Source: Corynebacterium breve
GTDB taxonomy: Bacteria; Actinomycetota; Actinomycetes; Mycobacteriales; Mycobacteriaceae
Reading direction: 5' to 3'
Length of the DNA: 64,000 bases
NCBI RefSeq assembly: GCF_030252165.1
Contig: NZ_CP126969.1
Location: 744,001 to 808,000, forward strand
The notes beneath the pieces were generated by a model. That model ran no database searches. It saw only the letters and a list, made by a program, of their open reading frames with translations, and was not told the origin of the DNA. Positions 25,368-35,271 of the stretch are shown piece after piece (position 1 is the first letter of the stretch; each line of letters opens with the position of its first letter). The position numbers and the translations under genes were made by a program.

Positions 25368-27746
25368 TTAAGTACTCAGGTTCAGGTAGCGACCAGTCAC
25401 GGAATCCGGGTGCTGCGCCACCGTGGTCGGAGTTCCCTGAACTACGATGCGTCCACCCTGCGACCCTGCCCCTGGTCCCACGTCTATGATGTGGTCCGCC
25501 TGAGAAATGACGCCCGGATGGTGTTCAATCACTACAACTGTAGCCCCAGAATCGACGAGGCGGTCGAAAAGGCTTACCAACGCTTGTACGTCGGCCACAT
25601 GGAGTCCCGTTGTGGGCTCGTCGAGAACGTAAAGAGTTGCTTTGTCGTTGAGGTGGCTTGCCAGTTTCAGGCGTTGTCGCTCGCCACCAGAAAGAGTGGA
25701 GAGGGGCTGGCCCAATGTGATATATCCAAGCCCCACGTCGATCAGGTGCTGACAAGTTTTTGCCGCTGTCCGGATCTTGTTGTCTGTGCAGAACTCAACC
25801 GCGGTTTCGGCAGACATGTTCAACACCTCGGCGATGTTTTTACCACCGAGTTCGTATTCAAGGACGGCTTCGTCGAATCGTTTGCCTTCGCAGACCTCGC
25901 ACACGACATCGGTGCCCTGCATGAAACCCAGGTCTACATACACCACGCCTGCGCCCTTACAGTTTTGGCAGGCACCTTCGGAGTTTGGGGAGAAGAGCGC
26001 AGGCTTCACGCCGTGCTCTTTGGCAAACGCCTTCCTAATCGGCTCTAGAGCCCCAGTGTAAGTCGCCGGGTTTGAACGGCGAGAGCCCGTGATGCTTGCT
26101 TGGTCCACCCACACGGTGTTGTCATCGTGAGGCAATGAAGCGATGAGCGACGATTTTCCCGATCCTGCGACGCCAGTTAACACTGTCAGAACTCCGCGGG
26201 GAATATCGACATCAATGTTGCGCAAGTTGTTTGTGCTGGCACCGCGGATTTCGATGAATCCTTGTGGGGAGCGGATGTCGTCGTCAAGCTTGAGTGTAAA
26301 ACGGGTTTTGAGGTGCTCGCCGGTGACAGTGGATGCGTGGCGCAGCTCATCTACGGTGCCCTCGAAACAAATCTCGCCGCCGTGGTTGCCGGCACCAGGG
26401 CCGAGTTCGACGACGCGGTCGGCGATTTCAATGGTTTGCGGCTTGTGTTCGACTACAAGGACGGTATTTCCTTTGTCGCGCAGTTGAATCAGCAGCTGGT
26501 TCATGCGATCGATGTCGTGCGGGTGGAGGCCGGCGGTCGGTTCGTCGAAAACGTAGGTGACATCGCTGAGTGCCGAGCCCAGGTGGCGAATCATCTTGAT
26601 GCGCTGCGCCTCTCCGCCGGACAAAGTAGAAGACGCACGATCAAGGCTTAAATAACCCAGGCCGATGGTGACAAAATTGTCCAGAGTCTCTTGTAACGCG
26701 GTGATCAGCGGCGTAACCTGCGGATCGTCAACGGTGCGGAACCATTCCGCTAGATCAGCCACTTCCATCGCGCACAACTCTGCGATGTTCTTCCCGTTGA
26801 TTTTGGATTCCAGCGCGTGCGCTGCGAGCCTGGTGCCACCACAGTCCGGACACGCAATGAAAGTAGCTGCCTTATCGACGAACTCGCGCACGTGCTTTTG
26901 TAGCCCTTCACGTTCCTTCGACAGCATGGACTTGGTGATTTTTGGAATCAGACCCTCATAGGTGGCATTGATTCCGGCGAACTTCATTTTGGTGGGTTCC
27001 ATGTACAACAGATCGTGGCGTTGTTTTTCGGTGAAATCCTTGACTGGAACGTCAGCCGGGTAGAGCTCGGACTCCGCATACTGTCGCCACGACCATGAGT
27101 CGACTTTGTAACCGGGAATTTGGATGGCGCCGTCGTTGATGGAAAGGGAAGGATCGACAACGGCATCTTCATCGATGTGGCTGACTCTGCCGGTGCCCTC
27201 ACACCTAGGACACATACCGCCGGTGCGCTTGTAGTTCTTGATCACCTTCTTGTTGCCACGGGAGTCCGTCATGGCTCCTCCGCCTGACACGGACGGCACG
27301 TTGAAGGAGTAGGCGCCGGGGCCTCCTGCGTTGGGCTCAGCGATACGGGAAAACAGCACGCGTAGCATGGCGGTCGCGTCGGTGGCGGTGCCCACGGTGG
27401 AGCGAATATTGGCACCCATCTGCTCTTGATCGACAATGATCGCGGTGGTGATTCCCTCGAGCGCATTGACATCGGGCCGTGCCATGCTCGGCATAAATCC
27501 CTGGACAAAGGACGAGTACGTCTCATTGATCAGGCGACGCGACTCCGCGGCGATGGTGGAAAACACTAACGACGACTTACCGGAACCGGACAAGCCCGCG
27601 AATACCGTTAGGCGCCGCTTGGGAATTGTCAGGGACACGTTACGCAGATTGTTCTCGTTTGCACCACTAACGACGATGGCATCGTGGGAGTCTGCGGGGT
27701 GCACGGAGGAATCCGAAATCGAATCGCGTGCAGCATTTGTTGTCAT
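25368..27746 (-). CDS. UvrA-like ABC ATPase (class II UvrA / DrrC-type)
   Basis: 792 residues, two ABC ATPase modules. Walker A motifs are GLSGSGKSSL (51-60) and GVAGSGKSSL; each module has an ABC signature (STLSGGEAQRI, STLSGGERQRL) and Walker B. Zinc-finger CxxC pairs are visible (CPRCEGTG, CPDCGG, CQNCKGAG, CEVCEGKRF). At about 790 residues it is shorter than housekeeping UvrA (about 950), and the usual UvrB-binding insertion appears reduced, as in UvrA2/DrrC proteins linked to tolerance of DNA-binding drugs. Its role in damage or drug resistance is inferred from the family. Confidence 0.88.
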   Translation of the reverse strand: MTTNAARDSISDSSVHPADSHDAIVVSGANENNLRNVSLTIPKRRLTVFAGLSGSGKSSLVFSTIAAESRRLINETYSSFVQGFMPSMARPDVNALEGITTAIIVDQEQMGANIRSTVGTATDATAMLRVLFSRIAEPNAGGPGAYSFNVPSVSGGGAMTDSRGNKKVIKNYKRTGGMCPRCEGTGRVSHIDEDAVVDPSLSINDGAIQIPGYKVDSWSWRQYAESELYPADVPVKDFTEKQRHDLLYMEPTKMKFAGINATYEGLIPKITKSMLSKEREGLQKHVREFVDKAATFIACPDCGGTRLAAHALESKINGKNIAELCAMEVADLAEWFRTVDDPQVTPLITALQETLDNFVTIGLGYLSLDRASSTLSGGEAQRIKMIRHLGSALSDVTYVFDEPTAGLHPHDIDRMNQLLIQLRDKGNTVLVVEHKPQTIEIADRVVELGPGAGNHGGEICFEGTVDELRHASTVTGEHLKTRFTLKLDDDIRSPQGFIEIRGASTNNLRNIDVDIPRGVLTVLTGVAGSGKSSLIASLPHDDNTVWVDQASITGSRRSNPATYTGALEPIRKAFAKEHGVKPALFSPNSEGACQNCKGAGVVYVDLGFMQGTDVVCEVCEGKRFDEAVLEYELGGKNIAEVLNMSAETAVEFCTDNKIRTAAKTCQHLIDVGLGYITLGQPLSTLSGGERQRLKLASHLNDKATLYVLDEPTTGLHVADVQALVSLFDRLVDSGATVVVIEHHPGVISQADHIIDVGPGAGSQGGRIVVQGTPTTVAQHPDSVTGRYLNLST

Positions 27747-27795
27747 GTATCAAAGCGTACGGAACAAAGGTTCATGGTGAAACGTTACTCCCTGT

Positions 27796-27945
27796 GTGGA
27801 TACAAACAATTTTTCCTTTACCGGACTCGTAGCAGCTTCGGGGGCAGCGGAGGCAGGAGCGTGTGGCCCAGATGGGTGCGCTCTGGAGGCTCAAGACAAG
27901 CCAGATAATACGCCTGACGAACACGCCGAGGAGGCGAACACCTAA
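27796..27945 (+). CDS. Small protein with a CGPDGC motif
   Basis: 49 codons from GTG 27796 to TAA 27943-27945. The translation has an N-terminal MDTNNFSFTGLVAASG, a central CGPDGC (Cys23, Cys28) and an acidic tail. It ends three bases before the ATG of the CNNM transporter, so it is likely the first gene of that unit. The paired cysteines could bind metal or form a disulfide. No ribosome site is obvious and the family is not recognised, so confidence is moderate. Confidence 0.5.
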   Translation: MDTNNFSFTGLVAASGAAEAGACGPDGCALEAQDKPDNTPDEHAEEANT

Positions 27946-27948
27946 CTC

Positions 27949-29274
27949 ATGAGCATTGCTCTGAACCTCCTCTTGGTTTTGGTCTTCGTCCTGATAGGAG
28001 GTGTATTCGCGGCCACAGAAATGGCATTGGTCAGCCTCCGCGAATCACAAATCAAACGCCTCGAGCGGGGAAGTGGCGCTGCACAGACTGTGGCAGGCTT
28101 GGCCCGTGACTCGGGGCTTTTCTTGTCCGCGGTGCAAATCGGCGTGACATTTGCGGGCTTCTTTTCTTCAGCATTCGGCGCGTCGACGGTAGCTCCCCAA
28201 ATTGCTCCGGTACTTATTGGCTGGGGTTTGAATGAAGCATGGGCAAATGGCGTTGCGCTGGTTGGCATGACGCTTGTGGTGTCGTATCTCTCACTTGTTT
28301 TGGGTGAGCTCGTTCCCAAGCGGATTGCGATGCAAAAGGCGGAAGGCGTCGCGTTGATTGTGGCGCCGCCACTCAAGGTGTTCGCCCAACTCATGCGGCC
28401 TGTGATTTGGGTAATTAATACGTCGTCGAATGGCCTGTTGCGTTTGCTTGGTTTCGATCCTGATGCTCGAACGGAAGAGATGAGCACGGAGGAGGTTCGA
28501 GATATTGTCAGCTCACATGATGGGCTGGCAGCGGCCGAACGCGAGATGCTGGATGATGTATTCGAAGCGGGGGAAAAGCTGGTCGGTGAAGTGATGCGGC
28601 ATCGCTCCGACATGGTCGCGTTCGACGCGAATCTCTCTGTGGGAGATGCTACTCAAGAGATTTCGGGACAGCCGTACTCGCGGTACCCAGTCTTTCGTGA
28701 ATCGATTGACGAGGTCCTTGGTTTTGTCCACGTTCGCGATGTGCTGGAGCATGCCGCGCGAGGTGAAAATGATGTCGTATTGAGTCAGATTGCCCGTCCG
28801 ATCGCGCAGTTCCCGTCGTCGTTACGCGTGCCCCAGGCGCTTGGGCAGATGAAGGCGGATGGTCACCACATCGCCATCGTTGTCGACGAATATGGCGGCA
28901 CCGACGGCATGGTCACGTTGGAGGATTTGCTGGAAGAGCTCGTGGGCGAAATCTGGGATGAATACGACAAGGATGAGAAGAAGGCGGTTATGGCGCTGCA
29001 CGAGTCGCGACTGATCGATGGCGCGACCAGCCTAGAGGATTTCCGCGATTCCACCGGGATTTCTTTGGAGGATGGCCCCTACGAGACGGTTGCCGGCTGG
29101 ATGCTGGCCAAATTGGGCCGTCTTGCTGTCACCGGCGATGTTGCGGGGATTGACGCAACTCTGACCAAAGACACTGACGACGACACCCCTGGCATCCATT
29201 ACCAACTCGAGGTTGTAGAGATCAGCGGTAACCGCATAGTGGCACTGAAACTCCTCAAGACAATTTCCAACTAG
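27949..29274 (+). CDS. CNNM/CorC-family membrane transporter (hemolysin C-like)
   Basis: 441 residues: an N-terminal DUF21/CNNM membrane domain of about 190 residues, a CBS-domain pair (about 205-335, with [17 protein letters not shown] and [30 protein letters not shown]), and a C-terminal CorC_HlyC domain. Family members are linked to magnesium or cobalt efflux; the specific ion here is not shown. It stands immediately after the CGPDGC small ORF and before the ZIP transporter, suggesting a divalent-cation locus. Confidence 0.9.
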   Translation: MSIALNLLLVLVFVLIGGVFAATEMALVSLRESQIKRLERGSGAAQTVAGLARDSGLFLSAVQIGVTFAGFFSSAFGASTVAPQIAPVLIGWGLNEAWANGVALVGMTLVVSYLSLVLGELVPKRIAMQKAEGVALIVAPPLKVFAQLMRPVIWVINTSSNGLLRLLGFDPDARTEEMSTEEVRDIVSSHDGLAAAEREMLDDVFEAGEKLVGEVMRHRSDMVAFDANLSVGDATQEISGQPYSRYPVFRESIDEVLGFVHVRDVLEHAARGENDVVLSQIARPIAQFPSSLRVPQALGQMKADGHHIAIVVDEYGGTDGMVTLEDLLEELVGEIWDEYDKDEKKAVMALHESRLIDGATSLEDFRDSTGISLEDGPYETVAGWMLAKLGRLAVTGDVAGIDATLTKDTDDDTPGIHYQLEVVEISGNRIVALKLLKTISN

Positions 29275-29316
29275 GGAAAGCTTGAAGTTCAACCGCTTGA
29301 ACAATATGCTGGGGGT

Positions 29317-30126
29317 ATGTTTTCGCTCTCGGAGATCTTGATCGCTTTTAGCATGACGTTGCTCGCAGGTCTGGCCACGGGCATCGGCGGGGCTATCGGT
29401 GTGATCCGCAAAGAGCCGGGGAGCAGATTTACAGCCTCAGCGCTTGGATTTTCTGCGGGCGTCATGGTTTTTGTCTCACTGGTTGAAATCTTGCCCAAAG
29501 GCACGGAGTCGCTCGTCGAGATCTGGGGCGACAAAGGGGGAGCCTGGGCCGGTACCATCGCTTTTTTCGCCGGGATCGCGCTCATTGCACTAATTGACCG
29601 GCTCGTGCCAGAAGAAATCAATCCCCATGAGCCGGATAGCTTTCACAACGCAGACAAGCTTGCTTCACGACGAGCGCGGATGATGAAGGCCGGCATGCTC
29701 ACCGCCGTTGCGCTAGCGCTACACAACTTCCCCGAGGGGTTCGCGACATTTATCGCAGCACTGGAGGAGCCGTCGCTGGCGATTCCGATTGTTGTCGCGA
29801 TTGCCATCCATAACATTCCCGAGGGCATCGCCGTGGCGGTACCACTGCGAGCGGCAACCGGATCGCGGTGGAAAGCCTGGGGCTGGGCCACACTGTCAGG
29901 GCTTGCGGAGCCGCTCGGCGCACTTGTGGGTTTTTTGATCCTGATGCCGGTGATGGGGCCTGCGGCGATGGGAATCGCGTTCGCAGGAGTGGCCGGCATC
30001 ATGGTGTTTATTTCGCTGGACGAGCTGCTGCCGACAGCAAAAGAAACCGGCGAGCATCACGCATCTACGTACGGGATGATCGCCGGTATGGCAGTTATGG
30101 CGGTGTCGCTAGTCCTGCTCGGTTAG
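29317..30126 (+). CDS. zupT: ZIP-family divalent metal transporter (ZupT-like)
   Basis: 269 residues, about eight transmembrane helices. The metal-site motifs HNFPEG and HNIPEG in consecutive helices are characteristic of ZIP/ZupT. A cytoplasmic loop of about 30 residues (EEINPHEPDSFHNADKLASRRAR) precedes helix 4. It imports zinc and probably other divalent cations. 42 bases separate it from the CNNM gene; its end overlaps the convergent DUF808 gene by 18 bases. Confidence 0.88.
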   Translation: MFSLSEILIAFSMTLLAGLATGIGGAIGVIRKEPGSRFTASALGFSAGVMVFVSLVEILPKGTESLVEIWGDKGGAWAGTIAFFAGIALIALIDRLVPEEINPHEPDSFHNADKLASRRARMMKAGMLTAVALALHNFPEGFATFIAALEEPSLAIPIVVAIAIHNIPEGIAVAVPLRAATGSRWKAWGWATLSGLAEPLGALVGFLILMPVMGPAAMGIAFAGVAGIMVFISLDELLPTAKETGEHHASTYGMIAGMAVMAVSLVLLG

Positions 30127-31113
30127 ATCGGTTGCGGTAGAACCAGCAGCAGAAGCCGCCGCTGGGGACTCGACAGGCGCGGTAACTTCGTCGTCATCCT
30201 TGCGCCCTGGAATGAGCAGTTTGATTACTGCCAGCAGCGCAACGATGATGAGGCCCCAGATAAGGCCCACAATGAAGGATCCGCCGGTGTTTGCAAACCA
30301 ACCAAGTGCGCCGCCACCCACGGCATTCTCCCAACCGTGAATCGTTTCATATGGCCATGCCCAGCCGAATTCTTCAAATCCGACGACCATAATGTGGCCA
30401 CCGACCCACAGCATCGCGATGGTACCTACGACACCGATCACAGACAGCACGATCGGCATTCCGTTGACCAACGCTCGGCCCAGCTTCTCGTTCTTGCCAG
30501 AGGTAATCATGTGCAAGCCGATGTCGTCCATCTTGACCAACAAGCCCACCGCACCGTAGACAGCGACGGTGATCAGGATCGCGACGACAGCGAGCACAGC
30601 AGCACGCATCCAGATGCCCTCAGCAGCGATCTCGTTGAGGGAAATCACCATGATCTCTGCGGAGAGGATCAGGTCTGTCATGATCGCAGACTTCACCATG
30701 GAGTCTTCGTCAGCACCAGATTTGTTCTCTGCTTTCTCCACTGCTTCGTGCTCGTCGCGGCTCAGCTTGTGCACGATTTTGTGCGCGCCTTCGTAGGCAA
30801 GGTAGGTGCCGCCGAGCATCAGAATTGGCGTGAGCATCCACGGCGCAAACTCCGACAGCAATAGCGCGATTGGGAGAATGATAATGAGCTTGTTAACGAA
30901 GGATCCCTTGGTGATGCGCCAGATCATCGGAAGCTCGCGCGCTGGGGTGATACCCGATACGTACTGCGGGGTGACTGCAGCATCGTCGATCACAACGCCT
31001 GCTGCTTTTACCGAAGTCTTCGCAGCAAGGGATGCAACATCGTCTGCTGAAGATGCTGCGGCGCGTGCGATCAGAGCAACGTCGTCTAAGAGGGCGAGGA
31101 GGCCACCAGCCAT
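30109..31113 (-). CDS. DUF808 (YedI) family integral membrane protein
   Basis: 334 residues with the family start MAGGLLALLDDVALIARAAASSADDVA and several transmembrane helices (TKGSFVNKLIIILPIALLLSEFAPWMLTPILMLGGTYLAYEGAHK region). Function unknown. The alanine/acid-rich C-terminus after residue 310 varies in this family. Convergent with zupT. Confidence 0.87.
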   Translation of the reverse strand: MAGGLLALLDDVALIARAAASSADDVASLAAKTSVKAAGVVIDDAAVTPQYVSGITPARELPMIWRITKGSFVNKLIIILPIALLLSEFAPWMLTPILMLGGTYLAYEGAHKIVHKLSRDEHEAVEKAENKSGADEDSMVKSAIMTDLILSAEIMVISLNEIAAEGIWMRAAVLAVVAILITVAVYGAVGLLVKMDDIGLHMITSGKNEKLGRALVNGMPIVLSVIGVVGTIAMLWVGGHIMVVGFEEFGWAWPYETIHGWENAVGGGALGWFANTGGSFIVGLIWGLIIVALLAVIKLLIPGRKDDDEVTAPVESPAAASAAGSTATDLTEQD

Positions 31114-31224
31114 GGTCGTCCGCCTTTCATTTCATTGTGCAACAAGATTTATCAATAACTAAGTGCTTATCGGCACCGTGGGGGAAGTCTACTCGCCCAC
31201 GGTGAAAATCGTAGGATGGCAAGT

Positions 31225-32115
31225 ATGAAAATCGCGATCATTGGGGCTGGCGCCATCGGCGCTTGGTATGCGGGAAACTTGCTCAAAGCGGGACACGATA
31301 TTGCCGTTGTCGCACGTGGCGAGACTCTCGAAGCGGTACGACGCCGCGGGTTGCTGGTGAACAGTGAGACCCCAATACCGGTCCCTGTTTTTGGTCACAT
31401 CAGCCAAGTGGAAAGGCCGGATGTCGTTATTTTGGCAATGAAGTCCACAGGTCAGCCGATGGAAGACATTCTTGCGGGCTTAGACCCCAATTCCCTGGTT
31501 GCAACGACTCAAAATTCGGTGGAGGCACCGTTGCGAGTGGCTCAGGTTGTCGGCAAGGAGCGTACTTTGCCCGGAGTGGTGCGCGGCTACTTCCACCACG
31601 TGGGACCCGGTGCGGTGGAATTTCATGGCGGGCCGTGCTCCTATGACTTTGGTACGTGGGACGGCGCTGAGAATTTGCTTGTCGACGAGCTGGCCACTGT
31701 TCTCCAATCCGCAGGTATTGACGCGACCGTGCGCGACGACATCTTTGTCGATGTGTGGGAGAAAGCGATGTTTGTCACCACGACGGGTGCGCTAGGCGCG
31801 GCAACGGGGCATGCGTTGGGAGCACTGCGATCTGAGCCGTGGCGTGGAACTCTGGAAGCGATGATGCACGAGGTTGCGGAAGCAGGGCGAGGCGTCGGTG
31901 TTCCGCTCTCCGGTAATGTTGTGCAACGCACACTCGCGTTTGGAGACGCGATGCCGGCGGAGTCCACAACCTCGATGCAACGCGATATAGCTGCGGGAAT
32001 CCCTGGTGAGCTCGATGCGCAGATCGGTGCGATTACCCGAGAAGGACGCAGGGGAGGCGTTGCGACTCCGCTGTGTGACCTTGTCTTTCACCTCTTAGAG
32101 GAAAAGTTCCGCTAG
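31225..32115 (+). CDS. Ketopantoate reductase (PanE/ApbA)-family protein
   Basis: About 296 residues. The N-terminal Rossmann motif IAIIGAGAIGAWYAGNLLKAGHDIAVVARG binds NADP. The C-terminal helical domain contains WEKAMFVTTTGALGAATGHALG (the ketopantoate-reductase lysine is in WEKAMF) and NVVQRTLAFGD. The family makes pantoate for coenzyme A or reduces related 2-oxoacids; paralogues are common, so PanE identity is not certain. ATG 31225 fits better than ATG 31216, which has AGG directly adjacent. Confidence 0.82.
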   Translation: MKIAIIGAGAIGAWYAGNLLKAGHDIAVVARGETLEAVRRRGLLVNSETPIPVPVFGHISQVERPDVVILAMKSTGQPMEDILAGLDPNSLVATTQNSVEAPLRVAQVVGKERTLPGVVRGYFHHVGPGAVEFHGGPCSYDFGTWDGAENLLVDELATVLQSAGIDATVRDDIFVDVWEKAMFVTTTGALGAATGHALGALRSEPWRGTLEAMMHEVAEAGRGVGVPLSGNVVQRTLAFGDAMPAESTTSMQRDIAAGIPGELDAQIGAITREGRRGGVATPLCDLVFHLLEEKFR

Positions 32116-32126
32116 GCTGTCGAACC

Positions 32127-32489
32127 ATGAGTGAGACAATTACTTCGACCGCACGGGTGCGAACTGACCGCCCGGGGCGCTATGGCAAGCAGCTAGCGTC
32201 GCACTTTGGCAAGAAGATCGACTCACAATGGGACGCAGAGGCCCAGCGCGGGCATCTAACTTTCCCGTCGAATGCAGACGATCTTCCAGCAGTTACTTGC
32301 GACATGATCGCAGGAGACAACGTCTTGATGCTCAGCCTCGACGGTGAGACAGAGACCGTGATTCGCTTAGAGCGCGTTGTTGCAGTCCATCTCATTCGCT
32401 TCGGTGCGAAAGACGCATTGGAAGTGAAATGGACTCGCACAGGTGGCGAGGAAGCTCACTTCACAATTGCAGATGTTGAGCAGAAATAG
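32127..32489 (+). CDS. DUF2218 domain protein
   Basis: 120 residues matching DUF2218 throughout (TSTARVRTDRPGRYGKQLASHFGKKIDSQWD, RLERVVAVHLIRFGAKDALEVKW). Function unknown; some relatives sit in siderophore or iron-related operons. It starts 11 bases after the PanE-like gene and is probably cotranscribed with it. Confidence 0.8.
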   Translation: MSETITSTARVRTDRPGRYGKQLASHFGKKIDSQWDAEAQRGHLTFPSNADDLPAVTCDMIAGDNVLMLSLDGETETVIRLERVVAVHLIRFGAKDALEVKWTRTGGEEAHFTIADVEQK

Positions 32490-32532
32490 TGCCCGCAACT
32501 TTGAACGCGTGCCACTTCATGCTTAAGTAGAA

Positions 32533-32622
32533 GAACACCACGGGTGCCCCGAAAGAGAGGGGCTGAGATGCCGAGTAGGCGGACCGTTGAACCTGATCCG
32601 GTTAGTACCGGCGATAGGAAGG
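32533..32622 (+). promoter_or_regulatory. TPP (thiamine pyrophosphate) riboswitch
   Basis: The THI-box core is visible: GGGTGCCCC, GGGGCTGAGATGCC, then ACCTGATCCGG and TAGTACCGGCGATAGGAAGG. The 3' arm runs into the AGGAAGG ribosome site of ykoE at 32629, suggesting that bound TPP shuts off translation of the downstream importer. Confidence 0.93.
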
Positions 32623-32628
32623 AAACAA

Positions 32629-33201
32629 ATGAATTCTCGTTGGCGCGTCATCGATGTTGTCACTGCACCTGTCCTCGCAGTTGCTTGTGGACTCATTTTC
32701 TGGCTATGGAACTCTGTCGGCTATGCCGGCTTCACCGCTTTGGACGCATTGACCCCTGGCTTCGGTGGCCTTGTCGTCGGTATTTGGCTGATCGGTGGCG
32801 TTCTGGGTGGGCTGATTATCCGTAAACCTGGCGCGGCCTTGTTCGTCGAGGTCGTTGCAGCTGCTGTCTCCGCGGTTCTGGGTAGCCAGTGGGGCCCTGA
32901 AACCCTGTACTCCGGGATCGCCCAAGGTCTTGGCGCAGAACTTGTCTTCCTCGCCTTTGCTTATCGACGATTCACCCTTCCCGTCGCCATGCTCGCAGGA
33001 GTTGGTGCAGGTGTCGGAGCATTCATCCTTGAGCTGTTCACCAGCGCTAACCTGGCAAAGACGGTCGAGTTCAACGCCATCTACCTTTCCTGCCTAGTAA
33101 TCTCTGGTGCGCTGCTGGCCGGACTTCTGGCTCATCTCCTGGTCAAAGCCCTGGCTCGCACCGGCGCACTGGATCGGTTTGCAGCAGGTAAGACTAAGTG
33201 A
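32629..33201 (+). CDS. ykoE: ECF-type thiamine-precursor transporter S component
   Basis: 190 residues, mostly membrane helices, matching the YkoE family (RWRVIDVVTAPVLAVACGLIFWLWN, GGLVVGIWLIGGVLGGLIIRKPGAALF, EVVAAAVSAVLGSQWG). It binds the vitamin and partners YkoD and YkoC in an energy-coupling-factor importer for thiamine or its HMP moiety. The upstream TPP riboswitch and the contiguous ykoDC genes support the call. It overlaps ykoD by four bases. Confidence 0.93.
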   Translation: MNSRWRVIDVVTAPVLAVACGLIFWLWNSVGYAGFTALDALTPGFGGLVVGIWLIGGVLGGLIIRKPGAALFVEVVAAAVSAVLGSQWGPETLYSGIAQGLGAELVFLAFAYRRFTLPVAMLAGVGAGVGAFILELFTSANLAKTVEFNAIYLSCLVISGALLAGLLAHLLVKALARTGALDRFAAGKTK

Positions 33202-34514
33202 CCAAAGCCCTCGAAGCGCGGGGCTTAAGCTACCACCACGCGGTTCGGCCCGACCCCGCTTTTACCAACGTCACCTTTTCCGTGGATCGAGGACAGCGAG
33301 TACTCATCACAGGAGATTCTGGCACCGGGAAATCGACCCTCTTGCACCTCATCGCCGGTTTGCTTCACGACGAAGAAGATGGCACCCACACAGGTGAAAT
33401 CACCGTCAACGGCTCCATCGGCATGGTCCTGCAGGACCCCGACAGTCAGGTGATCTCTACGCGGGTGGGCGATGATGTCGCATTCGGCTGCGAAAATCTC
33501 GGAGTTCCGCGCGAAGAAATCTGGCCTCGTGTGACCCACGCGCTTGACATGGTTGGTCTACGGGTGCCACTTGATCATTCGACTGCCCGACTTTCTGGTG
33601 GGCAGAAACAGCGCCATGCTCTCGCTGGAGTTTTGGCGATGGGTGCGGACATCATCATTTTGGACGAACCTACCGCAAACCTTGACCCAGCAGGTACGCT
33701 CGACGTCGTCGACTCGATCCGTCGCGTGTGTGAGAGCACTGGGGCCACGCTGATCGTCGTGGAGCACAACCCGAAACCGTGGCTGCCGATCGTCGATAAG
33801 CTGTTGCACTTAGAACACGACGGTATCGCTGAAATCACCACCGATGAGTTGCCCACGATTCCGCAGCTGCCCCCTCGCAAGGACATTGCACCGGGTACCT
33901 CCATCGAGGTCGGAGCGCGCGAGCTTCGGCCGTATTGGGGGCCGGCGCGTACCTTTGAGCTTCCCCAAGGCCACTCCACAGTGCTCACCGGCCCAAATGG
34001 GTCAGGGAAGACCACGATTGCCGCGGCACTCGCAGGTTTGACACCTCCGCATGCCGGGGAGTTGTACTACTCAGATGAATTGCGCCAAGGATTACGCAAC
34101 GAGCCCCACAAGTGGAAATCCCAGGACTTGGCTCGGCGCGTCGGGTACGTGTTTCAGGATCCTGAACACCAGTTTCTGATGCGCACGGTGGCCGAAGAAC
34201 TCGCGGTGTCGGGAGCATCGCAGGCGCGCCAGGACGAGTTGGCAGAGCGGTTACGACTCACGCATCTACTGCAAGCGAACCCGTTCACTCTGTCGGGCGG
34301 TGAGAAGCGGCGCCTCTCTGTAGTGACGGCTCTCGTCAACGCACCACGGTTCGTGGTACTCGACGAGCCGACATTCGGACAGGACACACAAACTTTTACC
34401 GAGTTAGTGCATCTGATTCGAGAGCTGACCGACCAAGGCGTGACCGTCATGTCCATTACTCACGACGAACACTTCGTCGCATCTCTTGGCGATCACCAGG
34501 TGGTGCTGCGATGA
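33198..34514 (+). CDS. ykoD: ECF transporter ATPase with two ABC domains
   Basis: 438 residues, two fused ABC domains. Walker A motifs are GDSGTGKSTLLHL and GPNGSGKTTIAAAL; ABC signatures are ARLSGGQKQRHALAG and FTLSGGEKRRLSVV; Walker B motifs are DIIILDEPTANLDPAG and FVVLDEPTFGQD. It powers vitamin import by the YkoE/YkoC membrane parts. It starts by translational coupling from ykoE and overlaps ykoC by four bases. Confidence 0.93.
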   Translation: MTKALEARGLSYHHAVRPDPAFTNVTFSVDRGQRVLITGDSGTGKSTLLHLIAGLLHDEEDGTHTGEITVNGSIGMVLQDPDSQVISTRVGDDVAFGCENLGVPREEIWPRVTHALDMVGLRVPLDHSTARLSGGQKQRHALAGVLAMGADIIILDEPTANLDPAGTLDVVDSIRRVCESTGATLIVVEHNPKPWLPIVDKLLHLEHDGIAEITTDELPTIPQLPPRKDIAPGTSIEVGARELRPYWGPARTFELPQGHSTVLTGPNGSGKTTIAAALAGLTPPHAGELYYSDELRQGLRNEPHKWKSQDLARRVGYVFQDPEHQFLMRTVAEELAVSGASQARQDELAERLRLTHLLQANPFTLSGGEKRRLSVVTALVNAPRFVVLDEPTFGQDTQTFTELVHLIRELTDQGVTVMSITHDEHFVASLGDHQVVLR

Positions 34515-35269
34515 ATCTGCTGAAAGACATCAACCCGGTGACCAGATTGTTGGGGGTGATGATTTTCACCTCCCCTTTGCTGTTTACCCTCGACTGGGTC
34601 TCTGCGACGGTCGCGCTGGTGCTTATCGTCGTCGCAGCGCCCTTGTGTGGAGTCGGATACGGCCGATTGCTCAAACGCGGCTGGCCGATATTTCTTGCGG
34701 CCCCCTTGGCAGGAATCCCTATGGCGCTTTATGGCAAGCCGGGCGGTGAGACACATTTTGAGTTTCTACTTGCCCACGTGACGGATAATTCGCTCTCGTT
34801 GGCTGGGGCGATCTCTCTTCGTGTGCTCGCGGTAGGCCTTCCGGTCGTGCTGCTATCAGTGGATGTTGACCCGACAGATCTTGGCGACGGTCTGGCTCAG
34901 GTACTGCGTTTGCCCGCCAAGTTTGTCCTTGGCACTGTGGCAGCTTTGCGCATGCTGACTTTGCTTCGCGACGATGTCGAAGCCATGCGGAGTTCTCGCA
35001 GATCCCGTGGCCTAGCTGACACCAACCGAGTGCGCTATTGGTTCTCATTGGCATTCGGATTGTTGGTGATGAGTTTGAGGCGCGCCTCAAAACTCGCTAC
35101 CGCCATGGAGGCGCGTGGGTTCGCTCGCTCGGGCCACCGGACTTGGGCGCGCGAGTCCCGACTGGTCGGGCGCGACTTTATCGTCCTTGCCGTGTGCGCA
35201 CTGGGCGCTGCCGTGGCGCTTGGCGTTGCGATCTATACCGGGCATTTTGCATTCCTTGGGGCCCTTTAG
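34511..35269 (+). CDS. ykoC: ECF transporter transmembrane (T) component
   Basis: 252 residues of the CbiQ/EcfT type, with membrane helices in the N-terminal two thirds and the coupling-helix motifs ARG-like RRSRGLADTN and MEARGFARSG that contact the ATPases. It completes the YkoEDC importer. It starts inside the ykoD stop (ATGA). Confidence 0.92.
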   Translation: MNLLKDINPVTRLLGVMIFTSPLLFTLDWVSATVALVLIVVAAPLCGVGYGRLLKRGWPIFLAAPLAGIPMALYGKPGGETHFEFLLAHVTDNSLSLAGAISLRVLAVGLPVVLLSVDVDPTDLGDGLAQVLRLPAKFVLGTVAALRMLTLLRDDVEAMRSSRRSRGLADTNRVRYWFSLAFGLLVMSLRRASKLATAMEARGFARSGHRTWARESRLVGRDFIVLAVCALGAAVALGVAIYTGHFAFLGAL

Positions 35270-35271
35270 TC

